Origin: Anodontia alba
Taxonomy: Eukaryota > Mollusca > Bivalvia > Lucinida > Lucinidae
NCBI GenBank assembly: GCA_964016985.1
Contig: OZ024821.1
Span: 11,892,620 to 11,956,619 of the forward strand
DNA: 64,000 bases
Reading direction: 5' to 3'
The notes beneath the pieces are model-generated. The model did not search any database. It was given only the letters and a program-made list of their open reading frames with translations, and was not told where the DNA came from. Positions 48,347 through 57,872 of this stretch are shown in pieces (positions within the stretch are counted from its first letter, which is position 1; every line of letters starts with the position of its first letter). Position numbers and translations under genes: made by a program.

Positions 48347-48430
48347 CGAATCTTCTCTGTCATTCCAATCCGACGGATCAACAGACGGCTGCAACCTGTA
48401 ATTTCTTCCTCTATTCTTCGCCATCTTCAT
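48347..48430 (-). CDS. Candidate first coding exon, gene unknown
   Basis: Minus strand: ATG at 48,430-48,428, a second in-frame ATG two codons on, 28 open codons (MKMAKNRGRNYRLQP..., ending DWNDREDS), then GTAAGAG at 48,346-48,340, a good 5' splice donor in phase 0. The N-terminus is basic. About 550 bp upstream contain no recognised repeat, as a promoter region might. No further exon could be identified to the left, where introns would be filled with repeats. Family not recognised. Chance occurrence is possible. Confidence 0.4.
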
Positions 48431-48990
48431 TCTGAAACCACCAGCTCTGCTAGGAAATCATGTTTTCTCCGACCTACATTTACCTGTCAGACTCGCTGAG
48501 AATCGTGACTTTTCCCTAGAACATTCTAAAGTTCCTAGAAAAGTTTTTTTCAGACACGTTTTTGTGCCAGGTTATCATCAAGTTATGTAAAGTACTTATT
48601 GAATTATAAAATTTGTCTGTTATAAGTTTATTTCTCCATTTAGGTGAAGAAAAAAAAAATAATCACCTTTCCAGTGCCATTGACCGAATCTCAAAAAGTT
48701 CCGAATCAATTAACTTGGATTATTCCACTAAAACTACAGGGATTTAGTAGGATTTTAGGTACAGAAGCAGAAGTTTTTGGCTAACTAAAAACATTCTTGT
48801 CCGGTGAAGATGCTGTTTTTCACTAAAATGAAATTTATCATAGCTAATATCTTTATAAAGGGAACTTTAAAGGCTTATTCGGAAACAAAATATCCTGTAG
48901 AGGGTCGAATTTTTCTCCCTCTACCAATAATAGAAGAGTCGGGATTCTGCCTTCTGTCATTTCCGCCGTTACTCATACTGCAGTAAAAGC
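48431..48990. promoter_or_regulatory. Repeat-poor stretch, possible promoter of the minus-strand exon
   Basis: No recognised repeat. TAGAACATTCTA at 48,517-48,528 with further TTC and GAA half-sites beside it resembles a weak heat-shock element. No clear TATA or Inr context could be fixed. The plus frame at 48,804-48,986 is not supported. Confidence 0.25.
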
Positions 48991-49194
48991 TTACCGTGCT
49001 CGGTTAAAATCTCAGCAGCCGACACTTTGAAATAGTTTTCATATTTTTCCCAGAAAACAGGCATTGACATTTCATGCAAATTGTTTCCTACGGAGACAAT
49101 TTGCATGAAATGTCAAAATCTAATTTCTGGGAAAAGAAGAAAATACCATCAATTTGTCGTCTGCTGTATTTGCTTAGAGAGCGGTAAAGGTTAA
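48991..49194. mobile_element. Family I MITE
   Basis: TTACCGTGCTCGGTTAAAAT, CTCAGCAGCCGACACTTTGA, CCCAGAAAACAGGCATTGAC, GCAAATTGTTTCCTACGGAG, ACAATTTGCATGAAATGTCA, TTTGTCGTCTGCTGTATTTG, GAGCGGTAAAGGTTAA. Confidence 0.8.
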
Positions 49195-49569
49195 AGCGCT
49201 CATGATAATGTCAAAGACATGAAAAACCTATTTACATTTAGCACATTTAATTATACAATTTATTTAATATTCCGGGAACTGTCGCTGCTTCATGACTTTC
49301 TCTACAAGAGATCGGCCCTATCTGGATCTATCTGGGAAAAAATCACGTTTTTTTAATATTATGCTTAGTGCCCCAAAATAAAGTCCCAAAAAGCAAAAAA
49401 GTAAAAGCATCGTTACTATAAATTAACAACAATGACAGCAACGACAAAAACTGGACCTCGCACAGCCCTTCGACTAAATAATGAACCATTCAAGCTTGCG
49501 CGATGGAAGCTCGGGGCGAGAGGGGGAGGGGTGGGCGGGGTCGGTAACTTCGTATATATGATATAGTCT
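49195..49569. other. No gene; G-rich segment at its end
   Basis: GCGAGAGGGGGAGGGGTGGG at 49,515-49,534 is part of a local G-rich strand bias. Otherwise unassigned. Confidence 0.35.
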
Positions 49570-49960
49570 GAGGATATAGTATGGATGTGCGTGCCGAATG
49601 GCCCCCTTTTTCAGCGCTGCCAGGTATATGACTAGCCCCCTTTTTTTTTTTTCAACAAAATGACTGACCCGATTTTTTTCGATTCGTATGTGAAAGACCC
49701 CACTTTTTTTGACATCCTGGTAAATGCGTATATTTTTTCGCTCAGAGATTTGTCGAGATTGCTTGTTCTCTTGGTATTCAATGAACTGACTGATATATTT
49801 GTCTAACTACCGGCATAAATGGGTATAAAAATCAAAGGGCAGTATATGAGGTCAACATTTCGGACGATCAAGTATATATTCAAAGGCCGGGTATATGAAT
49901 GGGGTAGGTTTCGAAATACTGACTCACATTTACCCCCAAGTTACCCCCGCCCCCTCCCCC
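49570..49960 (-). repeat. Repeat X, uninterrupted copy
   Basis: Reverse complement of the pieces at 1510-1655 and 4266-4515 in a single block: CTTTTTCAGCGCTGCCAGGT, GACATCCTGGTAAATGCGTA, CTTGTTCTCTTGGTATTCAA, ATAAATGGGTATAAAAATCA, CAGTATATGAGGTCAACATT, GTATATGAATGGGGTAGG. It acts as the empty-site reference for the insertion at 1.65-4.26 kb. Confidence 0.8.
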
Positions 49961-51641
49961 ACCCCCTTCCCCACACGCCACGGGGATGGAAGTAGCCTGT
50001 GTGCTATTAAGGAGTCAAACACGATAACATTTGCATAATTTTGGGGGAAAACAGCAAGTCTGCGACACTGTTACATGTATACGCATTTGTTTATATCGCA
50101 TGCACGACCTAAAATATGTGAAGTCTTGAATGCGCAAAATATAATAAGGGTGCGGTGAGTGCGGGGCGGGGTGCGAATTTTCTGCTAATATCACTTCCAG
50201 TGCAGCAAAGGTCCCGGCGCTTCCATACATGCATGCACCCTCAATATGCACCAGGATCGGGGCACCAGGGCCTGCGCTTTTCGTCATTATGTTGCACTTA
50301 TGCTCCCCTTTCTCTTATAAGAACGAATTTGCTGCCAATTGAGAAAGTTCTTTCTAGACCCTTTTCAGAAGGGAGGTAAAACAATTATGACAGAGTTGCC
50401 GGCCCTGAAAGTATCTCCATTCCTGTGTGTTTATATCATTTGCCGTCAACATAGGCGTACCGCTCGTTAAACACACTATAGACTTCTGGCCAGATTTGAC
50501 CCTGCTCCACAACACTGGGGAATTATGCAGATATAATTTATTTCAAGATCATTCTTTTCGGCATCGAATAAAAGTTGTTTGCACTTTGTACCTGGTTGTG
50601 TAGCATAGTAACATTTTGTTAAACACGCTACCTGTCACCAGTTTTACGTAATTCTATTTATTTGCTAAAATACTATGCTAATTTATACAACAAAGCTATT
50701 TTTCAATCATTATATATCATATCTTAACCAAATCATGCACCAAAAGAAAAATAGGGTTGCTTTTGGTTTACCTGAGCAGTTTTAGGTAACATACGTAACA
50801 AAAATGGTTAAACATGCATAATAAAGGAGCAGTTTTGCCGCAAAGAGAACACACTGGTTCGTATGTATATCTGTCTAACACGCCCAGCGGGCACATGCCG
50901 TGTATACAACGTCGCCTCAACGCTGCCTTTGTTGTAAAACTGGGTGTTAATTTGATTAATAGAATATAACAGCCATACTAAAGCAAACTGGATTATAAAC
51001 TTTATTTTATCTAAAAGAACATTAAAAAATCTATAAACTGCAAGTATATTGAATTCTAAATGCTGTCCTGGGAAGGCTTAAAATCTAATGATAAGTTTGC
51101 AATTTTAGAAGAAAATTTATTTGGTAACTTCTGTTACATTCTGGGAGACAGAGGTTTTCCATCCAAAGATTGTATGTTTTAGCTGACATACTAAGCTTTC
51201 AGAACATATGCATAGTTATTGAATTTGAGTAAGATAATGCTTTTTCTTAGGTCACAAACTTTGACTCTTCTTTCATTTTATTTAGTGGGGGTAACGTAAA
51301 TAACAGGTTGTTACATACACAGGCCACCAGATACAGGGTGCAAACAACTTTTATTTTTCACAGTAAGCATTGTTCTTTAAGATAGGATATGCCTGCATAA
51401 TTCCTCAGGGTTGGGCAGGTGATCGCTATCTGGCTGGGAGTCTTATTTTATCATACGACGACGCTGTTATTCAGAGGCGTAACGTCATGTCATAAAAATC
51501 GTATGCCCACACGTTACATAACACTTTGGCGGGAACAAGCAACGTCATGACGACGCCCATGTAAACCATGTATTTTCTGTTGACAATTGTCAACTTTGCA
51601 GGTGATACAATTCAATTTAAGATGGTCATATGATAAACAGA
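49961..51641. other. No gene supported; mostly unassigned sequence
   Basis: C-rich run at 49,932-49,972. Opposed frames at 50,015-50,379 have no family likeness. TTAAACACGCTACC (50,621) and TAACACGCCCAGCGGGCAC (50,876) recur in similar form at 51,751 and 59,867, indicating old dispersed repeats. CGTCATGACGACGC at 51,543 and GTAACGTCATG at 51,478 are CRE-like strings of unknown relevance. Confidence 0.35.
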
Positions 51642-51734
51642 ATCTTACATTCGTAGTCATTCCATATGAAAATTATGAAACTCGCCGAAGGCTCGTTTCA
51701 TAAATTTCATATGAAATGATCACTCATGTAAGAT
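51642..51734. repeat. 93-bp imperfect palindrome
   Basis: ATCTTACATTCGTAGTCATT, CCATATGAAAATTATGAAAC, TCGCC GAA GGCTCG, TTTCATAAATTTCATATG, ATGATCACTCATGTAAGAT. Resembles a small foldback element; no further copy seen. Confidence 0.75.
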
Positions 51735-51814
51735 CCTCTTTTTGTATGTGCCTAACACGCGTAAGAAAAATAACAGTATTTGCAATAAAGAGCTTATGTT
51801 TTACTCTTTACCAG

Positions 51815-52075
51815 AGGGGCTGCTCTTAAAGGAAAGAGTTTATCGCTTCCAAGATAGGGGGTTCTTTTAGAGGAAAGAAATTGCTTCCTTTCCAACATAG
51901 GGGCTGAAAAATTGCTCCCACTAGGGGCTACTCTTAAAGCAAAGAATTTGTTCCCTATCGGTTCCAAAATAGGGGCTACTCTTAAAGGAAAAAAAAAAAA
52001 TAGCTCCCACTGGGAGTAAACTCTTTCCTTTAAGAGTAACCCCTATTTTGGAACCGATACTAGGGAGAAGTTTTC
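51815..52075. repeat. Family M repeat with terminal hairpin
   Basis: GGGGCT(G/A)CTCTTAAAG(G/C)AAAG occurs three to four times (51,826, 51,926, 51,974), each beside TCCAA(G/A)ATAGGGG. The last copy pairs with AAACTCTTTCCTTTAAGAGT, AACCCCTATTTTGGAACCGA at 52,017-52,060. A related perfect palindrome is at 56,814. Confidence 0.7.
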
Positions 52076-52447
52076 AAGATTTCTCCAGGATGTGCGTAAA
52101 AAAAAATCCGCTCTGGCCACATTATTGGTCAACCATAACGTTTAAAAGTATTATGAATGATCTGAACAGGGAAAACCTTCATAATACCTTAAAAGAAAAG
52201 CGAAAGCCCAGATCAACGTGTGTAACTCCACAGTCTAGTGTTTTTGTTTTGTTTTGTTTTATTTTTGGGTCTATTGTTTATAATCGAACCATAGTATACA
52301 TCTCGGACCCATCAGGGTCCGAGTATTTCCTTAAGGTTGTTATCCACGTGATTCTCATTGGCCGATGAAATCCGAACCGCGCGTTTGCATGATATCCAGG
52401 TAACTGCTATTTATAGCCTCGCTATTCTTGTAGCCGAGACGTCAGAC
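52076..52447. other. No feature recognised
   Basis: GTTTTGTTTTGTTTTATTTT at 52,244 is a simple repeat; CATCTCGGACCCATCAGGGTCCGAG at 52,298 is a short hairpin. The plus frame 52,048-52,368 begins inside family M and is not supported. Confidence 0.35.
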
Positions 52448-52548
52448 ATTGGCAAACAGTGCAGACCCAGATCAGACGTCGCAGAATGCAGCGTCTGATC
52501 AGGGTCTGTACTGATTGCTTATATTACGGGAAGTTAAGTGTTAAATGA
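52448..52548. repeat. Family C/E core hairpin
   Basis: TTGGCAAACAGTGCAGACCC, AGATCAGACGTCGCAGAATG, CAGCGTCTGATCAGGGTCTG, TACTGATTGC, then TTACGGGAAGTTAAGTGTTAA. Confidence 0.7.
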
Positions 52549-52552
52549 AACA

Positions 52553-52640
52553 GTTTGATGTCCCCGTTCAGGACCATTTACCTAGCCTACACTCAGAGAC
52601 AATCGACCCACCGGTGCTGTCAGTGCTTTGATTTAACTCT
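52553..52640 (-). repeat. Dispersed repeat Y, copy 2
   Basis: Reverse complement of 4983-5052: TTCAGGACCATTTACCTAGC, ACTCAGAGACAATCGACCCA, GTGCTGTCAGTGCTTTGATT. Its far end runs into the TTAA start of the next element. Confidence 0.65.
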
Positions 52641-52843
52641 TTCGGCGCCTAATTTCAGAGGACATTTGTCGTCGTTTCTATATTTTAACAAACTATCGTT
52701 TGGAAAGACGTTTATATATAAAAGTTGAAAGACTGAATGTCAAAAAGCGTAGATCCAGATGAGACGGCTCATTGAGCCGTCTCATCTGGATCTATGCTGT
52801 TTGCAAAAGCTGTTATTATCGCCTGTGGCAGTGAAAGAGTTAA
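52632..52843. mobile_element. TTAA-ended palindromic MITE, family G variant
   Basis: TTAACTCTTTCGGCGCCTAA opposite GTGGCAGTGAAAGAGTTAA. ATTTGTCGTCGTTTC is subterminal. A perfect hairpin has 22-bp arms 52,750-52,771 and 52,773-52,794 with one loop base (TAGATCCAGATGAGACGGCT and complement). End and core differ from family G proper but the plan is the same. Confidence 0.82.
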
Positions 52844-53098
52844 GGTGCATTGATACATCTGGAAAAAACGGTGTTGCCATTTTGGGAAAGAGAACAAAGT
52901 TTACAGGCGCGAAATTGGCCTTTCAAATATTCAGAGATGGTGATATGACCATGTTTATGTATTCTCCCCGTGCATATGCCTGTCCTTATTCTGTATTAAA
53001 TGAAAGGATGGATACGCCTGAAAGTTTTGTCGACATTTTGCAAGAAGAGGCATCTTTTTGTAGACAGAAAGTGGTCTTCCCAGTTCTTGATGCCTTTC
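52844..53098 (+). CDS. Unidentified open frame between two MITEs
   Basis: The plus-strand frame is open for the whole 255 bp (part of 52,759-53,121): KELRCIDTSGKNGVAILG, then GAKLAFQIFRDGDMTMFMYS, NERMDTPESFVDILQEEASF. Residue use is protein-like, but the declared Met and stop both lie in flanking MITEs, so as it stands this would be an exon or a relic. TTTACAG|GCGCG near 52,900 is a possible acceptor. Family not recognised; chance not excluded. Confidence 0.25.
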
Positions 53099-53304
53099 TT
53101 AACACTTTACATCTTGGGTAAAAATTTCAGCAGATGACATTTTGAAACACTTTTTTTTTTTTCGTAGAAAAATAGGATCTGAAAAATCATTCAAACTTCA
53201 AATTGTCTAATTTGCATGAAGTGTCATATCTATTTTCAAGGAATATATATATATATCACTAATTTGTCCTCTGCTGAATCCTCCCATAGCGTGGTAAGTG
53301 TTAA
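53099..53304. mobile_element. Family I MITE
   Basis: TTAACACTTTACATCTTGGG, CAGCAGATGACATTTTGAAA, AAATAGGATCTGAAAAATCA, TTTGTCCTCTGCTGAATCCT, ATAGCGTGGTAAGTGTTAA. Its right half is copied again in the duplication that follows. Confidence 0.8.
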
Positions 53305-53434
53305 ATGAGGGTAAACAGTTTGTTGCTGGTGGAGAAAATTCTTCCCTTTAAGGGTAGTCCCCAATGAAAACAGAGGGAAATATTTTCGTGTCAAACTTGT
53401 CTAATTTGCATGAAGTGTCATATCTATTTTCAAG

Positions 53435-53487
<53 letters not shown>

Positions 53488-53628
53488 TAATTTGTCCTCT
53501 GCTGAATCCTCCCATAGCGTGGTAAGTGTTAAATGAGGGTAAACAGTTTGTTGCTGGTGGAGAAAATTCTTCCCTTTAAGGGTAGTCCCCAATGAAAACA
53601 GAGGGAAATATTTTCGTGTCAAACTTAT
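53205..53628 (+). repeat. Direct tandem duplication with expanded TA microsatellite
   Basis: Copy 1 starts 53,205 and copy 2 starts 53,399 (194-bp offset); both have GTCTAATTTGCATGAAGTGT, CCTCCCATAGCGTGGTAAGT, GGTAAACAGTTTGTTGCTGG, CTTTAAGGGTAGTCCCCAAT. Apart from the TA run (about 8 units in copy 1, more than 20 in copy 2) they look almost identical, so the duplication is recent. The minus frame with YIYIYI repeats is the TA run. Confidence 0.92.
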
Positions 53629-53751
53629 TTCCCTCGGAGAAATGTATCGGCAATTCTACGTGTTATAGTTTTTTTTAATTTGTCTACATATATTGTTTGC
53701 AAGCGAGAGAATGTGTGTCCAGTCATTTATTAATCAATCATTAATCAATCT

Positions 53752-53990
53752 CCGCAACATTTAAGCCTAAACCTTCTGACATGTGCGCCGAACGAAGACA
53801 TAAACTGGCTGTGCAACCGCACAGTCTGATCAGAGTCTTCGTTGTCCGCAAGAAGAAACTTTGCACCCTTGGCTATCCAAAATGCACACAATGGCAATTA
53901 AGACCAGACTGTGCTAATGCACAGGATGATTTGAATCTTCACTAGGCATTGTCACATGACCGAAGGTACACTTTCTGACGTTGCGCTCAT
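53752..53990. repeat. Family L element
   Basis: CGAACGAAGACATAAACTGG, CTGTGCAACCGCACAGTCTG, ATCAGAGTCTTCGTTGTCCG, ACCAGACTGTGCTAATGCAC, GGATGATTTGAATCTTCACT. A (GC-)rich core CTGCGCATCCGCGCAGTCTG defines the family. Confidence 0.7.
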
Positions 53991-53999
53991 TCAAATTAG

Positions 54000-54056
54000 C
54001 ACTATGTTGACTGACGAAAAATCAGCACTCTGCTGACTGACGAAAAATCAGCGTTA
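54000..54056 (+). repeat. Short tandem doublet
   Basis: GTTGACTGACGAAAAATCAG and GCTGACTGACGAAAAATCAG in direct tandem, unit about 29 bp, at the edge of a family I copy. Confidence 0.8.
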
Positions 54057-54137
54057 TTTTCCTTATTTTTCCAAGAAAATAAGACATTTCATTCAAAATT
54101 GGAATGAAATGCCAAATCCTATTTTCTGTACTTTTAA
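54050..54137. repeat. Family I core fragment
   Basis: TTTTCCTTATTTTTCCAAGA, AATAAGACATTTCATTC, GAATGAAATGCCAAATCCTA, TTTTCTGTAC. No TTAA ends. Confidence 0.65.
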
Positions 54138-54395
54138 ATGAGCCTTGCCATGCGAAACTGTGTGTTCGAGAATGTGCGGACAGCGAAGGCCCAGATCAGC
54201 CTGCGCATCCGCGCAGTCTGTTCAGGGCCTTCACTGTCCGCCACCAGAATCGTTAGATACTACAGAATTGATGAATGGAGAGCCAAGACCCGGATGGTAC
54301 TTTGCACATGCGTAGGATGATCTGAATGCGCACATATTGCGCATGCTCGAAGACACTTTTTCGCTTGGCGCGGCCCAAATGTTGTCTCCCTTTAA
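54137..54395. repeat. Family L element, well preserved
   Basis: GAGCCTTGCCATGCGAAACT, GCGGACAGCGAAGGCCCAGA, CAGCCTGCGCATCCGCGCAG, GGGCCTTCACTGTCCGCCAC, AGAGCCAAGACCCGGATGGT, GCACATGCGTAGGATGATCT, GAAGACACTTTTTCGCTTGG. The core stem pairs AGCGAAGGCCCAGATCAG with its complement. Opposed frames here are shadows. Confidence 0.8.
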
Positions 54396-54461
54396 TAGTC
54401 AGCAGGTTAAAACTAAAACTTTCGACCTCTCCAGTTTGCTCCGTCCCTATTTATTGGGTGT

Positions 54462-54658
54462 TGAACACGACCTGCCCTGTCTTAGCAAACAGTGTAGATC
54501 CACATCAGTTGGCTTCTGAAGAAGCCAACTGATCTGGCTCTGCACTGTTTGTCATTAAAAATGTGAATTTCTATCAAAAACCTGGATCAAGTAATCTGAT
54601 TGGCTGGAAATTAGAAGTGGGCGTGGCATCATAATTTATTCAGCAAGGCAAGGGTTAA
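54462..54658. mobile_element. Family F MITE, reverse orientation
   Basis: CCTGCCCTGTCTTAGCAAAC, GTGTAGATCCACATCAGTTG, GCTTCTGAAGAAGCCAACTG, CTGATTGGCTGGAAATTAGA, GTGGGCGTGGCATCATAATT, GCAAGGCAAGGGTTAA. The left TTAA has been lost. Confidence 0.82.
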
Positions 54659-54742
54659 TAGATAACTATTTGTGCAGTTTTAAAAACAGCCATTAGAAGA
54701 AACCTTTCATTTGTTCAGGCTTAACGTAGTCAGAAATTATGA

Positions 54743-54965
54743 GGAAGGTCAAGCGAACATGTGTCTTCAAGGCATGCGCAAAATGCACAGATTCAGATTC
54801 ATCCCACGCATGCGCAAAGTCTCTCCATTGATATATTCTATAGTGTTCAACGATTCTGTTAGCGGACAGCGAAGGTCCTGATCAGACTGCACGGATGCGC
54901 AGGCTGATCTGGGCCTTCGCCGCATATGCCCGAAGACACGTTTTCGCACGGCGCGGTCAACTTTA
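54743..54965. repeat. Family L element, well preserved
   Basis: GGTCAAGCGAACATGTGTCT, GCATGCGCAAAATGCACAGA, ACGATTCTGTTAGCGGACAG, GAAGGTCCTGATCAGACTGC, CGGATGCGCAGGCTGATCTG, GGCCTTCGCCGCATATGCCC, TTTTCGCACGGCGCGGTCAA. Inverse of the copy at 54,137. Confidence 0.8.
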
Positions 54966-54984
54966 TAGCTGTGTGAGATTCTAT

Positions 54985-55238
54985 TTTTAAGGTTTCACGG
55001 CCATTTCAGAGTATCTACTTTCATATGTGTTCGTTCGCGCGTTTGTACAACGTCTGTTTCTCATGAAACGCCCTTACACGCTTTGTGTTGCTGTCTATCA
55101 CCAGGCGCATGTCAGTCCACTTTATACTCAAAGCAGGGCACATCGAGTATGAGCTATGTTTGCTACAGATCCGAACCAACAATATCTGCCTTGCTTGTCG
55201 AGGGCGTTATCCACTAGGCCTCCCAGCTAGACCCGGGA
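54985..55238 (-). mobile_element. SINE type 2-like, different tRNA head
   Basis: Minus strand: TGGGAGGCCTAGTGGATAAC (A box) and GTTGGTTCGGATC (B box), then GCTTTGAGTATAAAGTGGAC and a tail with GGCCGTGAAACC (plus GGTTTCACGGCC at 54,991). The GCCTAGTGG head differs from type 1. Confidence 0.75.
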
Positions 55239-55297
55239 GCTGTATTCTGTGTTCTGTTTGGCTCACCGGAGTCATTACATGGATACAACAAAATGAC

Positions 55298-55530
55298 CCA
55301 GCGCACGATAAAACCTACAATAAGGCTTGTGCGATCAGCGCAGACTCAGAATAAGCCTGCGCATCCGCGCAGTCTGATCAGAGCCTTCGCTGAGCGTATG
55401 CGTCTTCTGCAGCCTCTAGGCTATCCAAAGAGGGATAAACGAGAACCCTTGCCGTACTGGATGGATATACAGGCTGATCTGAGTCTTAGCTAGTTAATCA
55501 GGTCTTATTGTAGGTTTTGTCGTGCGCTGG
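55298..55530. mobile_element. MITE U with 27-bp terminal inverted repeats
   Basis: CCAGCGCACGATAAAACCTA (from 55,298) is inverted as TAGGTTTTGTCGTGCGCTGG (to 55,530), one mismatch over about 27 bp. Inside is a family L core: GCGCAGACTCAGAATAAGCC, TGCGCATCCGCGCAGTCTGA, CAGAGCCTTCGCTGAGC. So it has its own ends around a family L hairpin. Confidence 0.85.
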
Positions 55531-55624
55531 CTCAAATGAGAATTTATGTCCTGATCGAACAAAACAGACGTGCTGCCTTAGCTGATCTGGATCTTTACTG
55601 TTCGCATATGGCATGGCTTATATA

Positions 55625-55746
55625 TAGATCTTCACAACAGGGGTATCCAGATCAATTTCTTTCTTATTTCTTCACAAAAATATATGTTGTAGGTACTCAA
55701 TAGATGTGCCTATGTGAAACGCTTCTAATGAGTACCCATAACATTA
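55625..55746. repeat. Family A element, diverged
   Basis: ACAGGGGTATCCAGATCAAT, TTCTTATTTCTTCACAAAAA, GTAGGTACTCAATAGATGTG, CTTCTAATGAGTACCCATAA. Confidence 0.7.
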
Positions 55747-55868
55747 TACAATTGATGCATTCTATTGAGGTTATCAACCCGAGAAAGTGGTGTTCACCGA
55801 GGTGAACGTCACTTTTGAGGGTTGACAAATCATGCTGTTAACCTCAAAATCATGCATCAATTGTTTTG
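55747..55868. repeat. Imperfect palindrome V
   Basis: CAATTGATGCATTCTATTGA, GGTTATCAACCCGAGAAAG, CACCGAGGTGAACG, TTTTGAGGGTTGACAAATCA, GTTAACCTCAAAATCATGCA, TCAATTG. The arms pair except for insertions. It is followed at once by the 78-bp array. Confidence 0.75.
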
Positions 55869-56372
55869 TTACATGACTGTTTTAGCTGTCTGGCAACAGT
55901 GACAAAGTGGTGTTGACCCGTACTTGACCTTAGTCAAGCTATTTGTAGCATGACTATTTTAGCCGTGACAAAGTGGTGTTGACCGGTCCTTGAACTTAGT
56001 CAAGCTATTTGTAACATAACTATTTTAGCTGTCTGGCAGCAGTGACAAAGTGGTGTTGACCGGTCCTTGACCTTAGTCAAACTATTTGTAACATGACTAT
56101 TTTAGCTGTCTGACAGCAGTGACAAAAGTGATGTTGATCGGTCCTTGACCTTAGCCAGGCTATTTGTTGTATGACTATTTTAGCTGTCTGGTAGCAGTGA
56201 CCAAAGTGATATTGACCGGCCCTTTACCTTAGTCAGGCTATTTGTTGTATGACTATTTTAGCTGACTGGCAGCAGTGACAAAAGTGATGTTTACCGGTCC
56301 TTGACCTTAGTCAGGCTATTTGTTATATGGCTATTTTAGCTGTCTGGCAGCAGTGACAAAAGTCAGGCTACT
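55869..56372 (+). repeat. Tandem array, 78-bp monomer
   Basis: Six to seven units: CTGTCTGGCAGCAGTGACAA, AGTGATGTTGACCGGTCCTT, GACCTTAGTCAGGCTATTTG, TATGACTATTTTAG. The second unit lacks the first 11 bp; the last is truncated in CAGGCTACTTTAACAAG. Confidence 0.9.
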
Positions 56373-56464
56373 TTAACAAGCAGTAGCTTATTTTAGAAAA
56401 CATCAGAATTTGTACAAACCTTTTACAGCCAGTTTCAGCCAGTCAGAGAACGCCTTTGCTGACA

Positions 56465-56550
56465 GTCATATAACAAATATTTGTGTGGAGAAATAAAAAA
56501 AAAATATCAATAGTTTGGGTGAAAACTGCTTTATACAGAGTTATGGCTGA
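56465..56550. repeat. Family A right arm
   Basis: AACAAATATTTGTGTGGAGA, AATATCAATAGTTTGGGTGA, AAACTGCTTTATACAGAG. Left half absent. Confidence 0.6.
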
Positions 56551-56599
56551 GAAGTATATGTTTTACACTGGTGTGTTTACGTTATTTGAATCATCACAG

Positions 56600-56725
56600 A
56601 ACTATTTATTACTGTGGAAAGCATCGGCTGAATGCACAGACATCGATTAGACCCCGTGGTTGCACAGAATGATCGGAATCTCCATTTTCTCGCATGACGT
56701 GGCTCAAAAGAAACCGTCTTCAGGA
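56600..56725. repeat. Family L element, decayed
   Basis: GGCTGAATGCACAGACATCG, GGTTGCACAGAATGATCGGA, CATTTTCTCGCATGACGTGG. Confidence 0.55.
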
Positions 56726-56813
56726 AATTAAGGGGAATGGGCCCACTTGGTAGATTTTTTCGCCATTTCCACTTTTGTGGCTTATTTGCTTTATTGCATG
56801 CCAAATTCCTTAT

Positions 56814-56892
56814 GAAAAGGGGTCTTCTCTGTAAAGAAAGAATTTGCTCCCAGAGGGAGCAAATTCTTTCCTTATAGAGTAGACCCCTTTTC
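56814..56892. repeat. 79-bp palindrome, family M type
   Basis: GAAAAGGGGTCTTCTCTGTA, AAGAAAGAATTTGCTCCC AGA GGGAGCAAATTCTTTCCTTA (read as two arms), TAGAGTAGACCCCTTTTC. A few mismatches in the outer part only. Confidence 0.85.
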
Positions 56893-57126
56893 AGAATTTT
56901 TACAGAGTTGTCTTCCCATAAAATGTATCAATTCCCCTGAATGAGGTCTTCATCAGCTCATCAAATGAAAGCCGTTGTGATGCAATTTCCACAAGAGTGA
57001 CATGTAATTTGCTAACGTCTAAACCTCAGTTATTTATTTTCAAAATTCAACTTGTGTCATGGCTCTACCATTTTTCTTTGAACTTTGCATTACATGATCC
57101 GTCTCGTATACCTTTTAAGTTTAAGT

Positions 57127-57258
57127 ACCATCAGATGAAAAACAGAGATATTTTTCTTATTTTTGACAGAAATTAAGGCTTGGCATTTCTTTCAGAGACA
57201 ATTTGAATGAAATGTCAATCTTATTGTCTGTGAAAAAATAAGAAAACAAATATTGTCT
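57127..57258. repeat. Family I/H core fragment
   Basis: AGATATTTTTCTTATTTTTG, ACAGAAATTAAGGCTTGGCA, CAGAGACAATTTGAATGAAA, TGTCTGTGAAAAAATAAGAA. Intermediate between families H and I. Confidence 0.6.
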
Positions 57259-57635
57259 TTTATTTACATGTAAAGTCAGCTGGTTAAAGCGTACAAGCTC
57301 CTCTCTAATGGGCTTGCGTAAAGTTAAGCTCCGTTTCTTTTCAGTGAGCGATTAAAAACAAATATGCTTCATAAATTATTTCTGAAGTTTTAAACACAAT
57401 CATATGAAGAAATGATTCTTTATTCAGAATTCAGGCAAGCATCCTAATCGGCCACTTCATATAGAAAAAAAAAAACAAAAAAACCGGAGAATCGGTGTCG
57501 GCGTGGGAGGTGGTGTCAGAAAGAATGATGAAGTTCACCAGTGATTTTCGAAAAAGTGAAAGTTATTGAACATTTCCAAAAATGCAAGGGGCACAGCATT
57601 TTCTACAAGCCTGCATGTGTGTCCAACGACTATTC

Positions 57636-57690
57636 CATTACGAAAATATGCCTATTCAAATATACTGAAAATTTTACCACCAAAGTGCCC
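57636..57690 (-). mobile_element. Family B end fragment
   Basis: CATTACGAAAATATGCCTAT, TCAAATATACTGAAAATTTT, ACCACCAAAGTG. Only the first 50 bp of one end. Sequence 57,259-57,635 has no other recognised feature. Confidence 0.75.
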
Positions 57691-57872
57691 AGTTTTATTT
57701 TTCTAATAAATATAATCTGTGTGTGCATTTACGTAAGTGGCCTTTTTATGTAAGTCTTACATATACATGCCCATTACATGTGTGATATGAAAAACTAAGT
57801 ACAGCCATCGTTCATATTGCGAATCAGCCAGTGAACGATAAAATCGTCTGTCTCCTGATAGTTTTGTGGATA

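Noticed and set aside
51842..52075. LTR pair of a retrotransposon
   Set aside because: The repeated blocks are short, partly inverted, and no primer-binding site, polypurine tract or reverse transcriptase is present.
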